Shown here: one piece after another, positions 25,271 to 34,203 of the stretch
Numbering within the stretch: the stretch's first letter is position 1
How the letters are laid out: each line of letters opens with the position of its first letter
NCBI GenBank assembly: GCA_963728145.1
Contig: CAVSJA010000007.1
Location: 744,001 to 808,000 of the forward strand
DNA: 64,000 nucleotides
Direction of reading: 5' to 3'
DNA from: CAVSJA01 sp963728145
GTDB taxonomy: Bacteria > Bacteroidota > Bacteroidia > Chitinophagales > Chitinophagaceae
Program-made: the position numbers and the translations under genes
The notes under the pieces: generated by a model
What the model saw: the letters and a program-made list of their open reading frames with translations, nothing else
What the model was told of the DNA's origin: nothing
The model's database searches: none

Positions 25271-27193
25271 TTAGAGGCCTATTTTTTCCAATATTTCTGA
25301 GAAGCGGGGATCAGAATGGAGGCTATCCATTTTGGGATCAACTTTTATATTGCACAGGGATTCCTCACGTCGTTCCAAACCATTTTCAAGCCATTCAAAA
25401 GCCCGATCCTTATCTCCAAGTGCTGTATAGACAAGCGCAATCCCCCGATAATCGTTATCGGTTAGCTTGTTATTCCTAACTTCCTCTTCAACTATTTGCA
25501 CCGCTTCTTTCTGCCGTCCATCGACAGCATAGATATGAGCAAGCGCTATTCTTGTTTTCACTTTATTCCCTGTCCCTAGTCCCCACTGTTCGTTTGCAGC
25601 AGCTGCTTCATCGATCATGCCTTTGCCCAGATATGCAAGTGAGAGGAGACGATGGGCTGGAGCGAATTTCGGGTCCAGCTCCAGAGTTTTTATACCGATG
25701 TCAATTGCTTCATCGTATTGGCGGGTATAATAATAGAAAATTCCTTTATCCTTTAATATTCCCTGTGAAACCGGGTCAAGTTCAACGGCCAATGAGATCT
25801 CGTGGAATGCCGCTGCAACCTGACCCCTAATCAATAGAAGTTCTGAATACCAGTGATGGGCTGTTGCGTAGCGCGGACTTAGCTCAATCGCAAGTTTAAA
25901 TTCCCTGTCTGACTTTATCCAATCCCACTCACACATCATATGTAAAATGCCCAGGGTAGTATGGGCTTCGGCAAGACTGTTGTCAATCTCCAGTGCTTTG
26001 TTTACTGACTCCAATATTTTTGGCAAAAGTTCTGTGCGGGAAATATCACTGTATTCAGCCAGCAGGAAATAACTATCTCCAAGACCAGCCCAGGCCAATG
26101 CATACATTGGATCCTTTTGGATTGCGCGTTCAAAAAACAGGATAGCTGATTTCAGCGCTTTCTCATTTCTTTTATTCCAGAAGAAACGGCCTTGCAGATA
26201 GAGTTGATAAGCTTCAGTATTTTCCGTGTAGCGTTTCTGAAATAAATCCTTTTCATCGCGGGTTAATTGCAATCTTAATGCATCTACAATTTTTCCCGCA
26301 ACTTTTTCCTGAATATCAAAAATATCATCGATGGTTCCTTTGTACGTTTCGGACCATAGATGTTTATCGTTATTGGCATCCAAAAACTGGGCAGTGATCC
26401 TTAAATTCTTGCCTTGCTTTCTAACACTTCCTTCCATGATATAGGCAGATTCGGTTTCAGCGCCGATTGTCCGGATATCTTGTTTTGTGCCTTTGTATTT
26501 CATAGAAGTTGTCCTCGAAACCACTTTCATTTCTTTCAATCTTGACAGGTTGGATATGAGTTCCTCCGTAAGCCCATCGTTGAAATATTCCTGTTCGGCG
26601 TCACTGCTCATATTTACAAAAGGCAATACCAGTATGCTTTTTTGTTTCACCATTTCTCCCTTGCCTTCGAGACTAGACGCTAAAGGTATCTGGATACCAG
26701 AATTACTGATCGCAAAGATCTCTATTTGTTCTTTTACATTTTTTAGCGCATATTTCCCAAGCGAAACAGTTTGAATGTCTTTCTGGTTTTTTATATCGTC
26801 ATGGGCCTTACTGGACATTAAGATGGATCCTGCCTGCGCGAGGGATTCAATTCTCGAAGCAATATTGACTCCGTCGCCATAAATCGAATTTTCCTGTATC
26901 ATAACATCGCCAGTGTGGATCCCAATCCGCAAGGGCACGAGGGGATCCGTTTGCATCGCGAGTTGCAAAGCGATTGATGTTTTTATAGCTTCGATAGTAC
27001 TTGCAAAGCTGCAAAGCGCGCCATCACCCTTAAATTCCACGATTCGGCCATGATGGAGCACCACTTCTTCTTCGAGTTTTTTTTGCAATTTATTCCGGAG
27101 TTGAAGGGCGAGCGCCTCATCATCCTGCATCATGGCAGTGTACCCGACAATATCGGCGAATACGATTGCCGTAAGCTGGCGTGTCGAACTCAT
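25271..27193 (-). CDS. Class III adenylate cyclase fused to a FlgO-like and TPR module
   Basis: The 640-residue product has a class III nucleotide cyclase domain at about 5-165. Metal-binding Asp14 (FADIVGY) and Asp57 (FKGDGALCSF) are present, as is VNIASRIE with the Asn and Arg expected for the transition state. A segment at about 185-310 (SILVLPFVNMSSDAEQEYF, NGLTEELI-like) is the FlgO/CadC-associated domain. At least six TPR-like helical pairs fill about 320-640. All catalytic residues I can place are intact, so cAMP synthesis is likely. It has no transmembrane segment or receiver domain. The ATG at 27193 follows a 112-base gap. Confidence 0.9.
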   Translation of the reverse strand: MSSTRQLTAIVFADIVGYTAMMQDDEALALQLRNKLQKKLEEEVVLHHGRIVEFKGDGALCSFASTIEAIKTSIALQLAMQTDPLVPLRIGIHTGDVMIQENSIYGDGVNIASRIESLAQAGSILMSSKAHDDIKNQKDIQTVSLGKYALKNVKEQIEIFAISNSGIQIPLASSLEGKGEMVKQKSILVLPFVNMSSDAEQEYFNDGLTEELISNLSRLKEMKVVSRTTSMKYKGTKQDIRTIGAETESAYIMEGSVRKQGKNLRITAQFLDANNDKHLWSETYKGTIDDIFDIQEKVAGKIVDALRLQLTRDEKDLFQKRYTENTEAYQLYLQGRFFWNKRNEKALKSAILFFERAIQKDPMYALAWAGLGDSYFLLAEYSDISRTELLPKILESVNKALEIDNSLAEAHTTLGILHMMCEWDWIKSDREFKLAIELSPRYATAHHWYSELLLIRGQVAAAFHEISLAVELDPVSQGILKDKGIFYYYTRQYDEAIDIGIKTLELDPKFAPAHRLLSLAYLGKGMIDEAAAANEQWGLGTGNKVKTRIALAHIYAVDGRQKEAVQIVEEEVRNNKLTDNDYRGIALVYTALGDKDRAFEWLENGLERREESLCNIKVDPKMDSLHSDPRFSEILEKIGL

Positions 27194-27305
27194 ACCTTAA
27201 ACTAACACTTTTTTTGTTCAAAAATGCAAGGGATAGAGAGGCTTGAAACCTGAAATTGAATTAAGGCGAATGAAGGTGTAGTTATTTGGAATTAATGAAT
27301 TTGTC

Positions 27306-27641
27306 TTATTTCTTTTCCTCACCAAAAATGTTCTTATCCCAGCCCCTGAAATCATAATACCGTCCTTTCGGTTCACCTGTCCAGCCGTTAATGCCTTTCT
27401 TAGGTAATAAAACGCCGTGAATGTAAATGACCGGAAGAGTTGCCAGACCCAGGACTACCATTGCAACCGTTCTGCCAAATAGTATTGAAAGCGTAAGTAT
27501 GATGCCGATGGTCAAAATGTATTTCAACAACTTTCTCCATTTCGGACTCCTTTCCTCGAAATGCCCAAAATAAATATGACCCAAAAGAAAGAAAATGGTT
27601 ACAATTGAGATTTCGAACCAGTAGGTGTTTGTATTCCACAT
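27306..27641 (-). CDS. Small integral membrane protein of unknown function
   Basis: The 111-residue product has three hydrophobic segments (about 8-25, 42-58 and 60-80). Its polar tail includes GWTGEPKGRYYDFRGWDKN. I chose the ATG at 27641. Reading further upstream gives about 50 residues that are only the translation of a GAACAGA octamer array, so that extension is rejected. No family is recognised. It lies downstream of the PAS gene on the same strand. Confidence 0.7.
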   Translation of the reverse strand: MWNTNTYWFEISIVTIFFLLGHIYFGHFEERSPKWRKLLKYILTIGIILTLSILFGRTVAMVVLGLATLPVIYIHGVLLPKKGINGWTGEPKGRYYDFRGWDKNIFGEEKK

Positions 27642-27655
27642 AAATGTTGATTTTG

Positions 27656-27783
27656 AACGGATGAACAGAAGAACATAAGAACGGAGGAACAGAGGAACAG
27701 AAGAATGGGATATAACTACTTCTACTGCTCTACTGTTCTGCTGTTCATCTGTTCTTCTGTTCATCTGTTCTACTGTTCTTCCG
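27656..27783. repeat. Inverted GAACAGA octamer element
   Basis: The left arm (27656-27705) holds about six units of the GAACAGAA/GAACGGAG type. The right arm (27731-27783) holds the complement (TGTTCTTC, TGTTCATC). About 25 bases separate the arms. It lies between two minus-strand genes, after the PAS gene stop and before the membrane-protein start. Confidence 0.75.
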
Positions 27784-27819
27784 ATCATCTCTTCGCATAT
27801 TCACGCCCTTTCAAAAGCA

Positions 27820-28239
27820 TTAATCCATCTCATTGTCCCGGAGTTCCCTTGTCAGTTTTGTAAATCCGACCACTTCGCCTTCTTCATCGTGAATCGCAGT
27901 GATCACAATGCTGCCCCAAAAGACGGTACCATCTTTTCGCACACGTCTTCCGATATGTTTGGCCCGGCCTTCTTTTTTGGCGTGTTCAATTAATTTTTGA
28001 GGTAGGTTTTCCTGGCGGTCGCTGGGCATATATAATATGCTGAAGTTTTGCCCGATTATTTCGTCTGGTTTATAGCCCTTGATCTTCTCTACTCCTTTAT
28101 TCCATGTCAGGATTGTCCCATCCAGATCTAATAAAACAATCGCATAGTCCTGGATCTCCTCAATCATTTTTCTGTGGAGCTGCTCAAGCTTCGATTTTTT
28201 CTCTATCGAGTTCAAAGGGGAAATATTTAGGGTAAACAA
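27820..28239 (-). CDS. PAS-domain protein
   Basis: A protein of up to 139 residues consists almost only of one PAS domain (about 30-130): DYAIVLLDLDGTILTWNKGVEKIKGY, then FSILYMP, and GRRVRKDGTVFWGSIVITAIHDEEGEVVGFTKL. It has no kinase or output domain. The start is uncertain: TTG at 28239 gives 139 residues, while ATG at 28167 gives 115 and still keeps the PAS core. The ligand is unknown. Confidence 0.82.
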   Translation of the reverse strand: MFTLNISPLNSIEKKSKLEQLHRKMIEEIQDYAIVLLDLDGTILTWNKGVEKIKGYKPDEIIGQNFSILYMPSDRQENLPQKLIEHAKKEGRAKHIGRRVRKDGTVFWGSIVITAIHDEEGEVVGFTKLTRELRDNEMD

Positions 28240-28289
28240 TAGATTAGGACTGTAAAATTAAGGTAAAACTAATTTATGTGGTGCCGTTG

Positions 28290-28856
28290 TTACGCTCGTT
28301 CATAATGAAGGCAAACCACACCCGACTGGAATGCATGGGTTTCTTTTAACTGGAGTGAAATTCTTTCCTGTATATTCTTAAATAAGGGTATACCGTTGCC
28401 AATCAAAACCGGATTAACAAAAATCCAGTAATCATCAATCAGGTTTTCCTTCATCAATGCATGCGATGCTGAGGGACTTCCGAATATTATGATTTCCTCA
28501 CCTGGTTGGTTCTTCAGTTGTCCGATTTCTTTTTTGATATTATCCCTGATCACCTTTGTATTCTTAAGTTTCGAATCATTCAGGGTTCTGGATAGAATCA
28601 CTTTAGGCACTTTCATGTACCATTTCGAGTGTTGAATATCGTGTTTGCTTGCATTGGGCAGGTCAGCAGCGGTTGGCCAATAAGCTTCCATCATTTCATA
28701 GGTCTTTCTTCCATATAGAGCCGTATCCGAACGATCCGTCCGTCCGCCTGCATAATCAAAAATTTCTTCATCCACATGTATCCAATCCATTTCTCCATTA
28801 TGTCCACAAACAAATCCATCGAGTGAACTGTGTATGAACAAAACCAGTTTTCTCAT
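28290..28856 (-). CDS. Dihydrofolate-reductase-fold protein (RibD C-terminal family)
   Basis: The 188-residue product begins MRKLVLFIHSSLDGFVCG, the first strand of the DHFR/RibD fold. DTALYGRKTYEMMEAYWP, PKVILSRTL, the dinucleotide-binding strand IIIFGSPSASHAL and VNPVLIGNGIPLF follow, all family hallmarks. It probably reduces a small substrate with NADPH in the cytoplasm; the substrate is unknown. It is the last of several short minus-strand genes. Confidence 0.88.
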   Translation of the reverse strand: MRKLVLFIHSSLDGFVCGHNGEMDWIHVDEEIFDYAGGRTDRSDTALYGRKTYEMMEAYWPTAADLPNASKHDIQHSKWYMKVPKVILSRTLNDSKLKNTKVIRDNIKKEIGQLKNQPGEEIIIFGSPSASHALMKENLIDDYWIFVNPVLIGNGIPLFKNIQERISLQLKETHAFQSGVVCLHYERA

Positions 28857-28931
28857 GCTGAAGAATTTTTAGGTTGAAAAAATCCTCGCAATTTATAGAA
28901 AAGGGAAATGGTATAAACAAAACCATGCCAT

Positions 28932-28972
28932 TAAAAAAGCGTTAACCCGCAATACCGCGTTAACGCTTTTTT
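28932..28972. terminator. Bidirectional-looking terminator
   Basis: The stem AAAAAAGCGTTAAC-CGC pairs with GCG-GTTAACGCTTTTTT around a short loop. It has A and T tracts on both sides. It lies 28 bases after the stop of the VOC/PhnB-like gene, read on the minus strand. Confidence 0.85.
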
Positions 28973-29000
28973 ACCGTTAGATACTATGATTAAAACGGGA

Positions 29001-29510
29001 TTAAGCAGGGACTGCTTCTCTTGCCGCACGTTCCAGCGTCTTTACGTCTATCTTCTTCATTTGAAGCATTGCTCGCATTACACGATCTGCTTTTTTGCGG
29101 TCCTTGTCTAACAACAGATCGGTTAAGAAAGTTGGTACTACCTGCCAGGACAAGCCGTATTTATCCTTAAGCCAACCGCATACCTGGGCGCTCGTATCAC
29201 CACCCTGGGTTAATTTATCCCAGTAATAATCGACTTCCTGCTGACTTTCACAACTAATAATAAACGATACGGCTTCATTGAACTTGAAAACGGGTCCGCC
29301 ATTCAAGGCCACGAATTTTTGACCTTCCAATTCGAACTCAACGGTCATCACAGTCCCCTCAGGCATTTTGTGTATCTCATACCCTTCTTTACTGTAACGG
29401 CTAACTCTTCCAATCTTTGAATTTTTAAAGATTGAAGTATAAAACTTAGCCGCGTCTTCCGCCTGCCTGTCAAACCATAGGTTTGGCGTGATCTTCTGAA
29501 TTGTTGCCAT
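29001..29510 (-). CDS. VOC / PhnB-like protein
   Basis: The 169-residue product is a PhnB-type (3-demethylubiquinone-methyltransferase-like) VOC protein. KITPNLWFDRQAEDAAKFYTSIF opens the fold and LKDKYGLSWQVVPTFLTDLL is the family signature of the second half. A helical tail (KADRVMRAMLQMKKIDV) follows, as in homologues. It is a small cytoplasmic protein of unknown substrate. The minus-strand terminator follows its stop. Confidence 0.88.
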   Translation of the reverse strand: MATIQKITPNLWFDRQAEDAAKFYTSIFKNSKIGRVSRYSKEGYEIHKMPEGTVMTVEFELEGQKFVALNGGPVFKFNEAVSFIISCESQQEVDYYWDKLTQGGDTSAQVCGWLKDKYGLSWQVVPTFLTDLLLDKDRKKADRVMRAMLQMKKIDVKTLERAAREAVPA

Positions 29511-29536
29511 TTGATTTTTTTTGATTAGAAAAAATG

Positions 29537-29555
29537 ATCCCGCGATTCGCGGGAT
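29537..29555. repeat. GC-rich palindrome (ATCCCGCGA/TTCGCGGGAT)
   Basis: A nearly perfect 19-base palindrome sits 27 bases upstream of the PhnB-like gene. It belongs to the CCCGC/GCGGG hairpin family also seen at 6122 and 35075. No gene is seen in the 248 bases 29511-29758. Confidence 0.55.
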
Positions 29556-29758
29556 TATGGTCTGCTAAATGCAGCAAATAACATGCGAAGGAGGGAATAG
29601 TTATTTTGAAAAATAACCTATAACTGTTACAAAATTCTCTGGTATAGGTCGATACCGGGTTCTGCACAATCGGGATGCTTAAGTAATAAAAAGGTAAAAT
29701 TCTCAATACGCACGAAAAAAAATTAATTGAAGCAAGTATTGCCCAATATTATTTAGCA

Positions 29759-30448
29759 TTATGATAGGGTTTTAAGTTCCCTGGTTAAATTAATTCTCGC
29801 TTGTTTTTCGTATTTATCTGCAAAGAATGAAGTCTTGAATATTTTTTCCATTTGCAGGAAATGCTGAAGTACTTTCATTCTGCCCGGAGAATAAATAAGG
29901 TTAGGGAAGTATTTATACTCCTTCCTGATCTGTCTTGTGTACGCATCGTATTCTTCGAAACCCGACCCAAGAATAGCGAGGTCTGCATCCGTGAAATAAT
30001 TGGTATCAACATCTGGGGAAAGCTGATGTCCCTTTGTAGCAAGTATTTGTCTCCTGCATTTATCTCTTTGATCATCCGGCGCATTGATCAATGCGAGTTT
30101 ATTCGAAGCTTTTTCAGCGCTTCTTTCTTCATTGTCCTGCTTCAAAGGATTGTATATAAGATCATGATAAGCGATTGAAAAAACGATCGTCTGCCAGTCC
30201 TTGATCAATTCTTTTACTTGCAACAGTTCAGTGAAAAAATTGTCGAGGTGGGCGAGGTTATGGTAATGTCTTCCTTTTTTGGAGTAGGCATTTGCTATTT
30301 CTTTCCAAAGATTCTCAATTGCAACCCTGTTTTCAGTTAGCTGGCCCGCTTCTGTCTTAAACGCATCTTCAAATAATGTTCTTTGGCCCACCTGGCAGGA
30401 TTTTTTTGGTTTGTATCCGATAAAATTAGAAAATTGCGTGATCTCCAT
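29759..30448 (-). CDS. HD-domain metal-dependent phosphohydrolase-like protein
   Basis: The 229-residue product matches the predicted HD-superfamily hydrolases of about 200-230 residues. Metal ligands can be placed in RHYHNLAHL, AYHDLIYNP with following NEERSA, and FTDADLAILG. Flanking helices fit. It is cytoplasmic, with no signal. The substrate is unknown; family members are often annotated as N-methyl-D-aspartate receptor-like by old error. It is divergent from the oxidoreductase gene, with 47 bases between starts. Confidence 0.87.
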   Translation of the reverse strand: MEITQFSNFIGYKPKKSCQVGQRTLFEDAFKTEAGQLTENRVAIENLWKEIANAYSKKGRHYHNLAHLDNFFTELLQVKELIKDWQTIVFSIAYHDLIYNPLKQDNEERSAEKASNKLALINAPDDQRDKCRRQILATKGHQLSPDVDTNYFTDADLAILGSGFEEYDAYTRQIRKEYKYFPNLIYSPGRMKVLQHFLQMEKIFKTSFFADKYEKQARINLTRELKTLS

Positions 30449-30495
30449 TCCCCGATTGCTGCGCTATACTTTATTCATTTATCAAAATTTCAAAG

Positions 30496-31608
30496 ATGGC
30501 AACACGTCGCAACTTTCTTCAAAACCTTACGGTTTCTTTAGCTGGATTATCTTTCTTAGGATTGAACAATTCAAAGGAAACCGGCAAAAGGAATGAAATT
30601 CAAGAGCCGCTGCTTCGCGTGGCTATTATGGGATTGGGGAGTTATGGAACCCGGGTAGCAGAACGGATGCAGGCATGCAAAAAGGCAAAACTTGTTGGCG
30701 TGATCAGTGGCACTCCATCCAAGATCAGTGCCTGGCAACAGAAGTATGGGATTCCTGAAGCGAATTGTTACAATTATGAAAACTTCGACCGGATAAAAGA
30801 CAATCCAAATATTGATGCAGTTTACGTGATCACGCCAAATGGACTCCATCATGACCAGGTTATTCGCGTCGCTAAAGCAGGTAAGCATGCAATTTGCGAA
30901 AAGCCCATGGCCATAAATGCAAAGGAAGGTCAGGAAATGGTCGACGCCTGTAGGAAGGCCAATGTAAAACTGCTGGTTGGATACCGGTTGCATTTTGAAC
31001 CAAAGACACTGGAAATAGTCCGGATGAGAAAGGATGGAGAATTCGGAAGGATCTTATTCTTCCAGGGTTTGTCTGGATTTCGTATTGGTGATCCGACCCA
31101 ATGGAGATTGAATCGAAAACTTGCTGGTGGCGGAGCGATGATGGACATCGGCATATATTCGATCAATGGAGCGCGTTATATGATTGGTGAGGAACCAGTC
31201 TGGGTGACTGCAGAGGAAACAAAAACCGATCCCGTGAAGTTTAAAGAAGGAGTGGATGAGACCATTCAATTTCAACTTGGGTTCCCTGGTGGAGCGGTTG
31301 CTTCCTGCTTATCTACCTACAGTATGAATAACCTCGACCGCTTTTATCTCAATGGTGAAAAAGGTTTCGCTGAAATGCAGCCATCAACGGCGTATGGACC
31401 AATTAAGGGACGTACACATAAAGGAGAATTGACTCATGAACATGTAGAACACCAAACAGTTCAGATGGATGAAATGGCTGACATAATTCTCAGGGGCAAA
31501 CAGGCCCCGGTTCCGGTGGATGGGGAAGAAGGATTGAAGGATTTGAAGATTATAGATGCGATTTATAAAGCAATTGCTACGGGGAAGAAGGTTTCATTAA
31601 AACTTTGA
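30496..31608 (+). CDS. Gfo/Idh/MocA-family sugar dehydrogenase with Tat-like signal
   Basis: The 370-residue product starts MATRRNFLQNLTVSLAG, a twin-arginine-type leader, so the enzyme is likely folded and exported. The Rossmann motif MGLGSYGTRVAERM begins at about 45, the catalytic signature AGKHAICEKPMA is at about 130 (Lys in EKP), and the C-terminal domain includes GGGAMMDIGIYSING. It resembles glucose-fructose oxidoreductase-type enzymes that carry a tightly bound NADP. It starts the sugar-oxidation cluster, although a 325-base gap with a large inverted repeat separates it from the next gene. Confidence 0.9.
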   Translation: MATRRNFLQNLTVSLAGLSFLGLNNSKETGKRNEIQEPLLRVAIMGLGSYGTRVAERMQACKKAKLVGVISGTPSKISAWQQKYGIPEANCYNYENFDRIKDNPNIDAVYVITPNGLHHDQVIRVAKAGKHAICEKPMAINAKEGQEMVDACRKANVKLLVGYRLHFEPKTLEIVRMRKDGEFGRILFFQGLSGFRIGDPTQWRLNRKLAGGGAMMDIGIYSINGARYMIGEEPVWVTAEETKTDPVKFKEGVDETIQFQLGFPGGAVASCLSTYSMNNLDRFYLNGEKGFAEMQPSTAYGPIKGRTHKGELTHEHVEHQTVQMDEMADIILRGKQAPVPVDGEEGLKDLKIIDAIYKAIATGKKVSLKL

Positions 31609-31633
31609 GTTCCTCTGCGACTTCACTCTTTGT

Positions 31634-31839
31634 GATCGTCATCCCCGCGGGATCACTTCGGGTCCTTATGAATGAAGAAAGCCAAGCGGGAATCCCCTAC
31701 CAACTGCTTTTCAGTTGATCGACGATCGATTCTTACTCATGGCATAACCCTGTAGGAAATTTTATTTTGTTGGTAGGGGATCCCCGCTTGGTTGCCTTTC
31801 GTCGTAAGCTTCATGAAGTGCACCGCGGGGATGACGATC
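31634..31839. repeat. 206-base inverted-repeat element with 71-base arms
   Basis: The arms (31634-31704 and 31769-31839) match best at their outer 17 bases (GATCGTCATCCCCGCGG) and inner 20 or so (GGATCCCCTACCAAC-like), with a looser middle. The 64-base centre has no gene. It fills most of the 325-base gap between two same-strand genes. It resembles a non-autonomous mobile or REP-like element. Weaker GCAGAGG-like inverted bases lie just outside both ends. Confidence 0.75.
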
Positions 31840-31933
31840 ATTATAGAATGGGGACGCAGAGGATTATAAAGAAATGCACACAGAGAAAGGATCAAGATAA
31901 TTATCATCGCGATTTTTTCATTAAATTCAACTC

Positions 31934-32455
31934 ATGGATCGCCGCAAAGCCATTCAATCAACTGCGATAACTGTTATCGGACTCATTTCCCTTCCTCAAT
32001 GGATGGTTAGTTGCGGAATCAGCGATAGCGATACTCATCAAAGCTCATTTACTTCTAAAGAGCAAACTCTCCTGGCCAGTGTGGCAGACACCATTATCCC
32101 CGCAGGTAATTCAATCGGTGCATTGTCGGTTGGAGTCGATAAGTATTTACAAAAGCTCATCGACGATTGTTGTGAGAAACCAGTGCAGGATAATATCAAA
32201 AAGCAATTGAGTGCTCTAAATCTTTCTTCCGATAAGGAGTTTGGCAAAGCGTTTTCCAAATGCAGTCAACAGGAGCGGGAGAAAATGCTGCTTAAATTTT
32301 CAACATCGCAAACAAAAGAAGAAAAAGAATTCTTTGATTATTTAAAAGCCGAAACGATAAGGGGATTCACCACGTCTCAAAAAGTAATGCAGGATCATTT
32401 GGGATATAAGGTCGCACCTGGTCATTACTATGGTTGCGTAAATGTAAATAGCTAA
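31934..32455 (+). CDS. Gluconate 2-dehydrogenase subunit 3 family protein
   Basis: The 173-residue product starts MDRRKAIQSTAITVIG, a Tat-like leader with a Cys at about residue 31. The subunit-3 signature is LLASVADTIIPAGNSIGALSVGV and the late GYKVAPGHYYGCVNV. It is the small partner of the flavoprotein GMC subunit that follows four bases later. It is thought to assist export or assembly of that subunit. Confidence 0.9.
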   Translation: MDRRKAIQSTAITVIGLISLPQWMVSCGISDSDTHQSSFTSKEQTLLASVADTIIPAGNSIGALSVGVDKYLQKLIDDCCEKPVQDNIKKQLSALNLSSDKEFGKAFSKCSQQEREKMLLKFSTSQTKEEKEFFDYLKAETIRGFTTSQKVMQDHLGYKVAPGHYYGCVNVNS

Positions 32456-32459
32456 TCGA

Positions 32460-34157
32460 ATGCCTGACGATTCCATAAAAGCAAGAACCTTCGATGCAAT
32501 TGTTATCGGTTCCGGTGCCAGTGGCGGCTGGGCCGCGAAAGAACTTTGCGACAATGGAATAAACACGCTTATACTTGAACGTGGACGTAATGTTGAACAT
32601 ATAAAAGACTATCCCACCGCGTCAAAAGCACCATGGGAATTTGAGCATAGAGGAACTGTTCCACTTGATAAAAGAACTGAATTCAAAAACGCCCGGGTAC
32701 TTCGCGAAGAAACCTTGCATTGGGCATTGAAGGATGATGAACAACCCATCATCCAGGAAAAACCATTTCGCTGGGTGCGAGGCTATCATATGGGAGGTAA
32801 ATCATTATTGTGGGCAAGGCAAACTCAACGCTGGAGCGACTATGACTTTGAGGGCCCAACAAGAGATGGTTTTGCAGTTGATTGGCCAATTCGCTACAAA
32901 GACATTGAACATTGGTATAGTTATGTCGAAAAATTTGCAGGCATCGCGGGTAATCGTGATGGATTGCCGGAACTACCCGATAGTGAAGTGATGCCGGGTT
33001 TCGAAATGAGTTGCATTGAAGAGTTTTTTAAAGAAAGTTTGGAAAAGAATTTCCCCGGCAGGCATTTGATCAAGGCAAGAGCAGCTCATATCACCAATCC
33101 ACAACCGATACATGTACAGCAAGGCAGAGGTAAATGTCAGAACCAGGTCATGTGCAACCGTGGTTGTGTATTTGGCGCTTATTTCAGCAGCAATGCTTCA
33201 ACACTTCCCTGGGCTTTGAAAACGGGAAATCTTACGATCCGTCCACATTCCATTGTTCATTCTATAATTTATGACAAGGAAAAAGAAAGAGCAACAGGAG
33301 TCAGAATCATTGATGCGGAATCAAAGCAAATGATCGAATACTATGCAAGGATCATTTTTGTAAATGCATCAACTATTAACAGCAATGCCATATTATTAAA
33401 TTCCACTTCGAAAAGATTTCCGAATGGATTGGGTAATGATAATGGTTTGCTTGGAAAATATCTTTCCTGGCATAACTACCGGGGCAAGGCAAGTGCGCAA
33501 TTTGAAGGATTCAAAGACAAAAAAACCGATGGAAGAAACCCAAGCAATAGCTACATACCGCGATTCCGAAATGTATTCCAGCAGGATGCAGATTTTCTGC
33601 GCGGGTATGCCATCGGCATTGCAGGTGGAAGAGGTTCCGGTTCAAATACAGGTATGATCGGGGATCAGTTAAGAGAAAACTTACTAAGCCCAGAATTAGG
33701 TAAGTGGCATATTAGCAGTTGGATGATGGGTGAATGCGTGCCGGTTGAAAAAAATCATGTACGTCTTCACAATGAGCTGAAAGATAAATATGGTATTCCT
33801 CAAATTATCCTTTCTTGCGAATGGAGCGAGAATGACGATAAGATGGTGGAAGATTACGTGAATCAATCCAAAGAAATGTTTGAAAAAGCTGGGTTCACTA
33901 ACATAAAGGCAGAGGATACTAAATCAGCACCCGGTTCAGATATTCATGAAATGGGTGGGGTAAGAATGGGAAAGGATCCGAAAACATCTTTATTAAATGA
34001 ATGGAATCAATTGCATACCTGTAAAAATGTGTTTGTAACCGATGGAGCTTGCATGACATCAACCGGCTCCCAGAATCCTACATTGACTTTTATGGCGATT
34101 ACTGCGAGAGCGGCTAATTATGCGGTGGAGTTTTTGAAGAGGAATTCGATGGCTTGA
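32460..34157 (+). CDS. GMC-family oxidoreductase (sugar dehydrogenase large subunit)
   Basis: The 565-residue product has the FAD-binding motif IVIGSGASGGWAAKEL at about 15-30. RWVRGYHMGGKSLLWARQ follows near 105, and the GMC C-terminal signature with HEMGGVRMG and TGSQNPTLTFMAITARAA near the end. It has no signal peptide of its own, so it is probably carried by the Tat leader of subunit 3. The likely reaction is oxidation of a sugar hydroxyl to a ketone, as in 3-keto-glycoside formation. Its stop lies inside a TTTGATGG-type array. Confidence 0.92.
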   Translation: MPDDSIKARTFDAIVIGSGASGGWAAKELCDNGINTLILERGRNVEHIKDYPTASKAPWEFEHRGTVPLDKRTEFKNARVLREETLHWALKDDEQPIIQEKPFRWVRGYHMGGKSLLWARQTQRWSDYDFEGPTRDGFAVDWPIRYKDIEHWYSYVEKFAGIAGNRDGLPELPDSEVMPGFEMSCIEEFFKESLEKNFPGRHLIKARAAHITNPQPIHVQQGRGKCQNQVMCNRGCVFGAYFSSNASTLPWALKTGNLTIRPHSIVHSIIYDKEKERATGVRIIDAESKQMIEYYARIIFVNASTINSNAILLNSTSKRFPNGLGNDNGLLGKYLSWHNYRGKASAQFEGFKDKKTDGRNPSNSYIPRFRNVFQQDADFLRGYAIGIAGGRGSGSNTGMIGDQLRENLLSPELGKWHISSWMMGECVPVEKNHVRLHNELKDKYGIPQIILSCEWSENDDKMVEDYVNQSKEMFEKAGFTNIKAEDTKSAPGSDIHEMGGVRMGKDPKTSLLNEWNQLHTCKNVFVTDGACMTSTGSQNPTLTFMAITARAANYAVEFLKRNSMA

Positions 34158-34183
34158 TTGTTTGATGGTTTGATTGTTGGTTT
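34153..34183. repeat. Single-armed TTTGATTG octamer array
   Basis: Three or four units (TTGATTG, TTTGATGG, TTTGATTG) cover the stop codon of the GMC gene and the following bases. There is no facing arm, unlike the other elements. Confidence 0.5.
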
Positions 34184-34203
34184 AAATGATAAAAACCTGA
34201 CTA

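Noticed and set aside
27400..27639. Minus-strand frame overlapping the small membrane protein
   Set aside because: It lies in another frame of a better-supported gene and shows no domain or signal.
27306..27788. 160-residue form of the small membrane protein
   Set aside because: Its first 49 residues are translated GAACAGA array, with no helix or signal features. The ATG at 27641 precedes the first membrane span.
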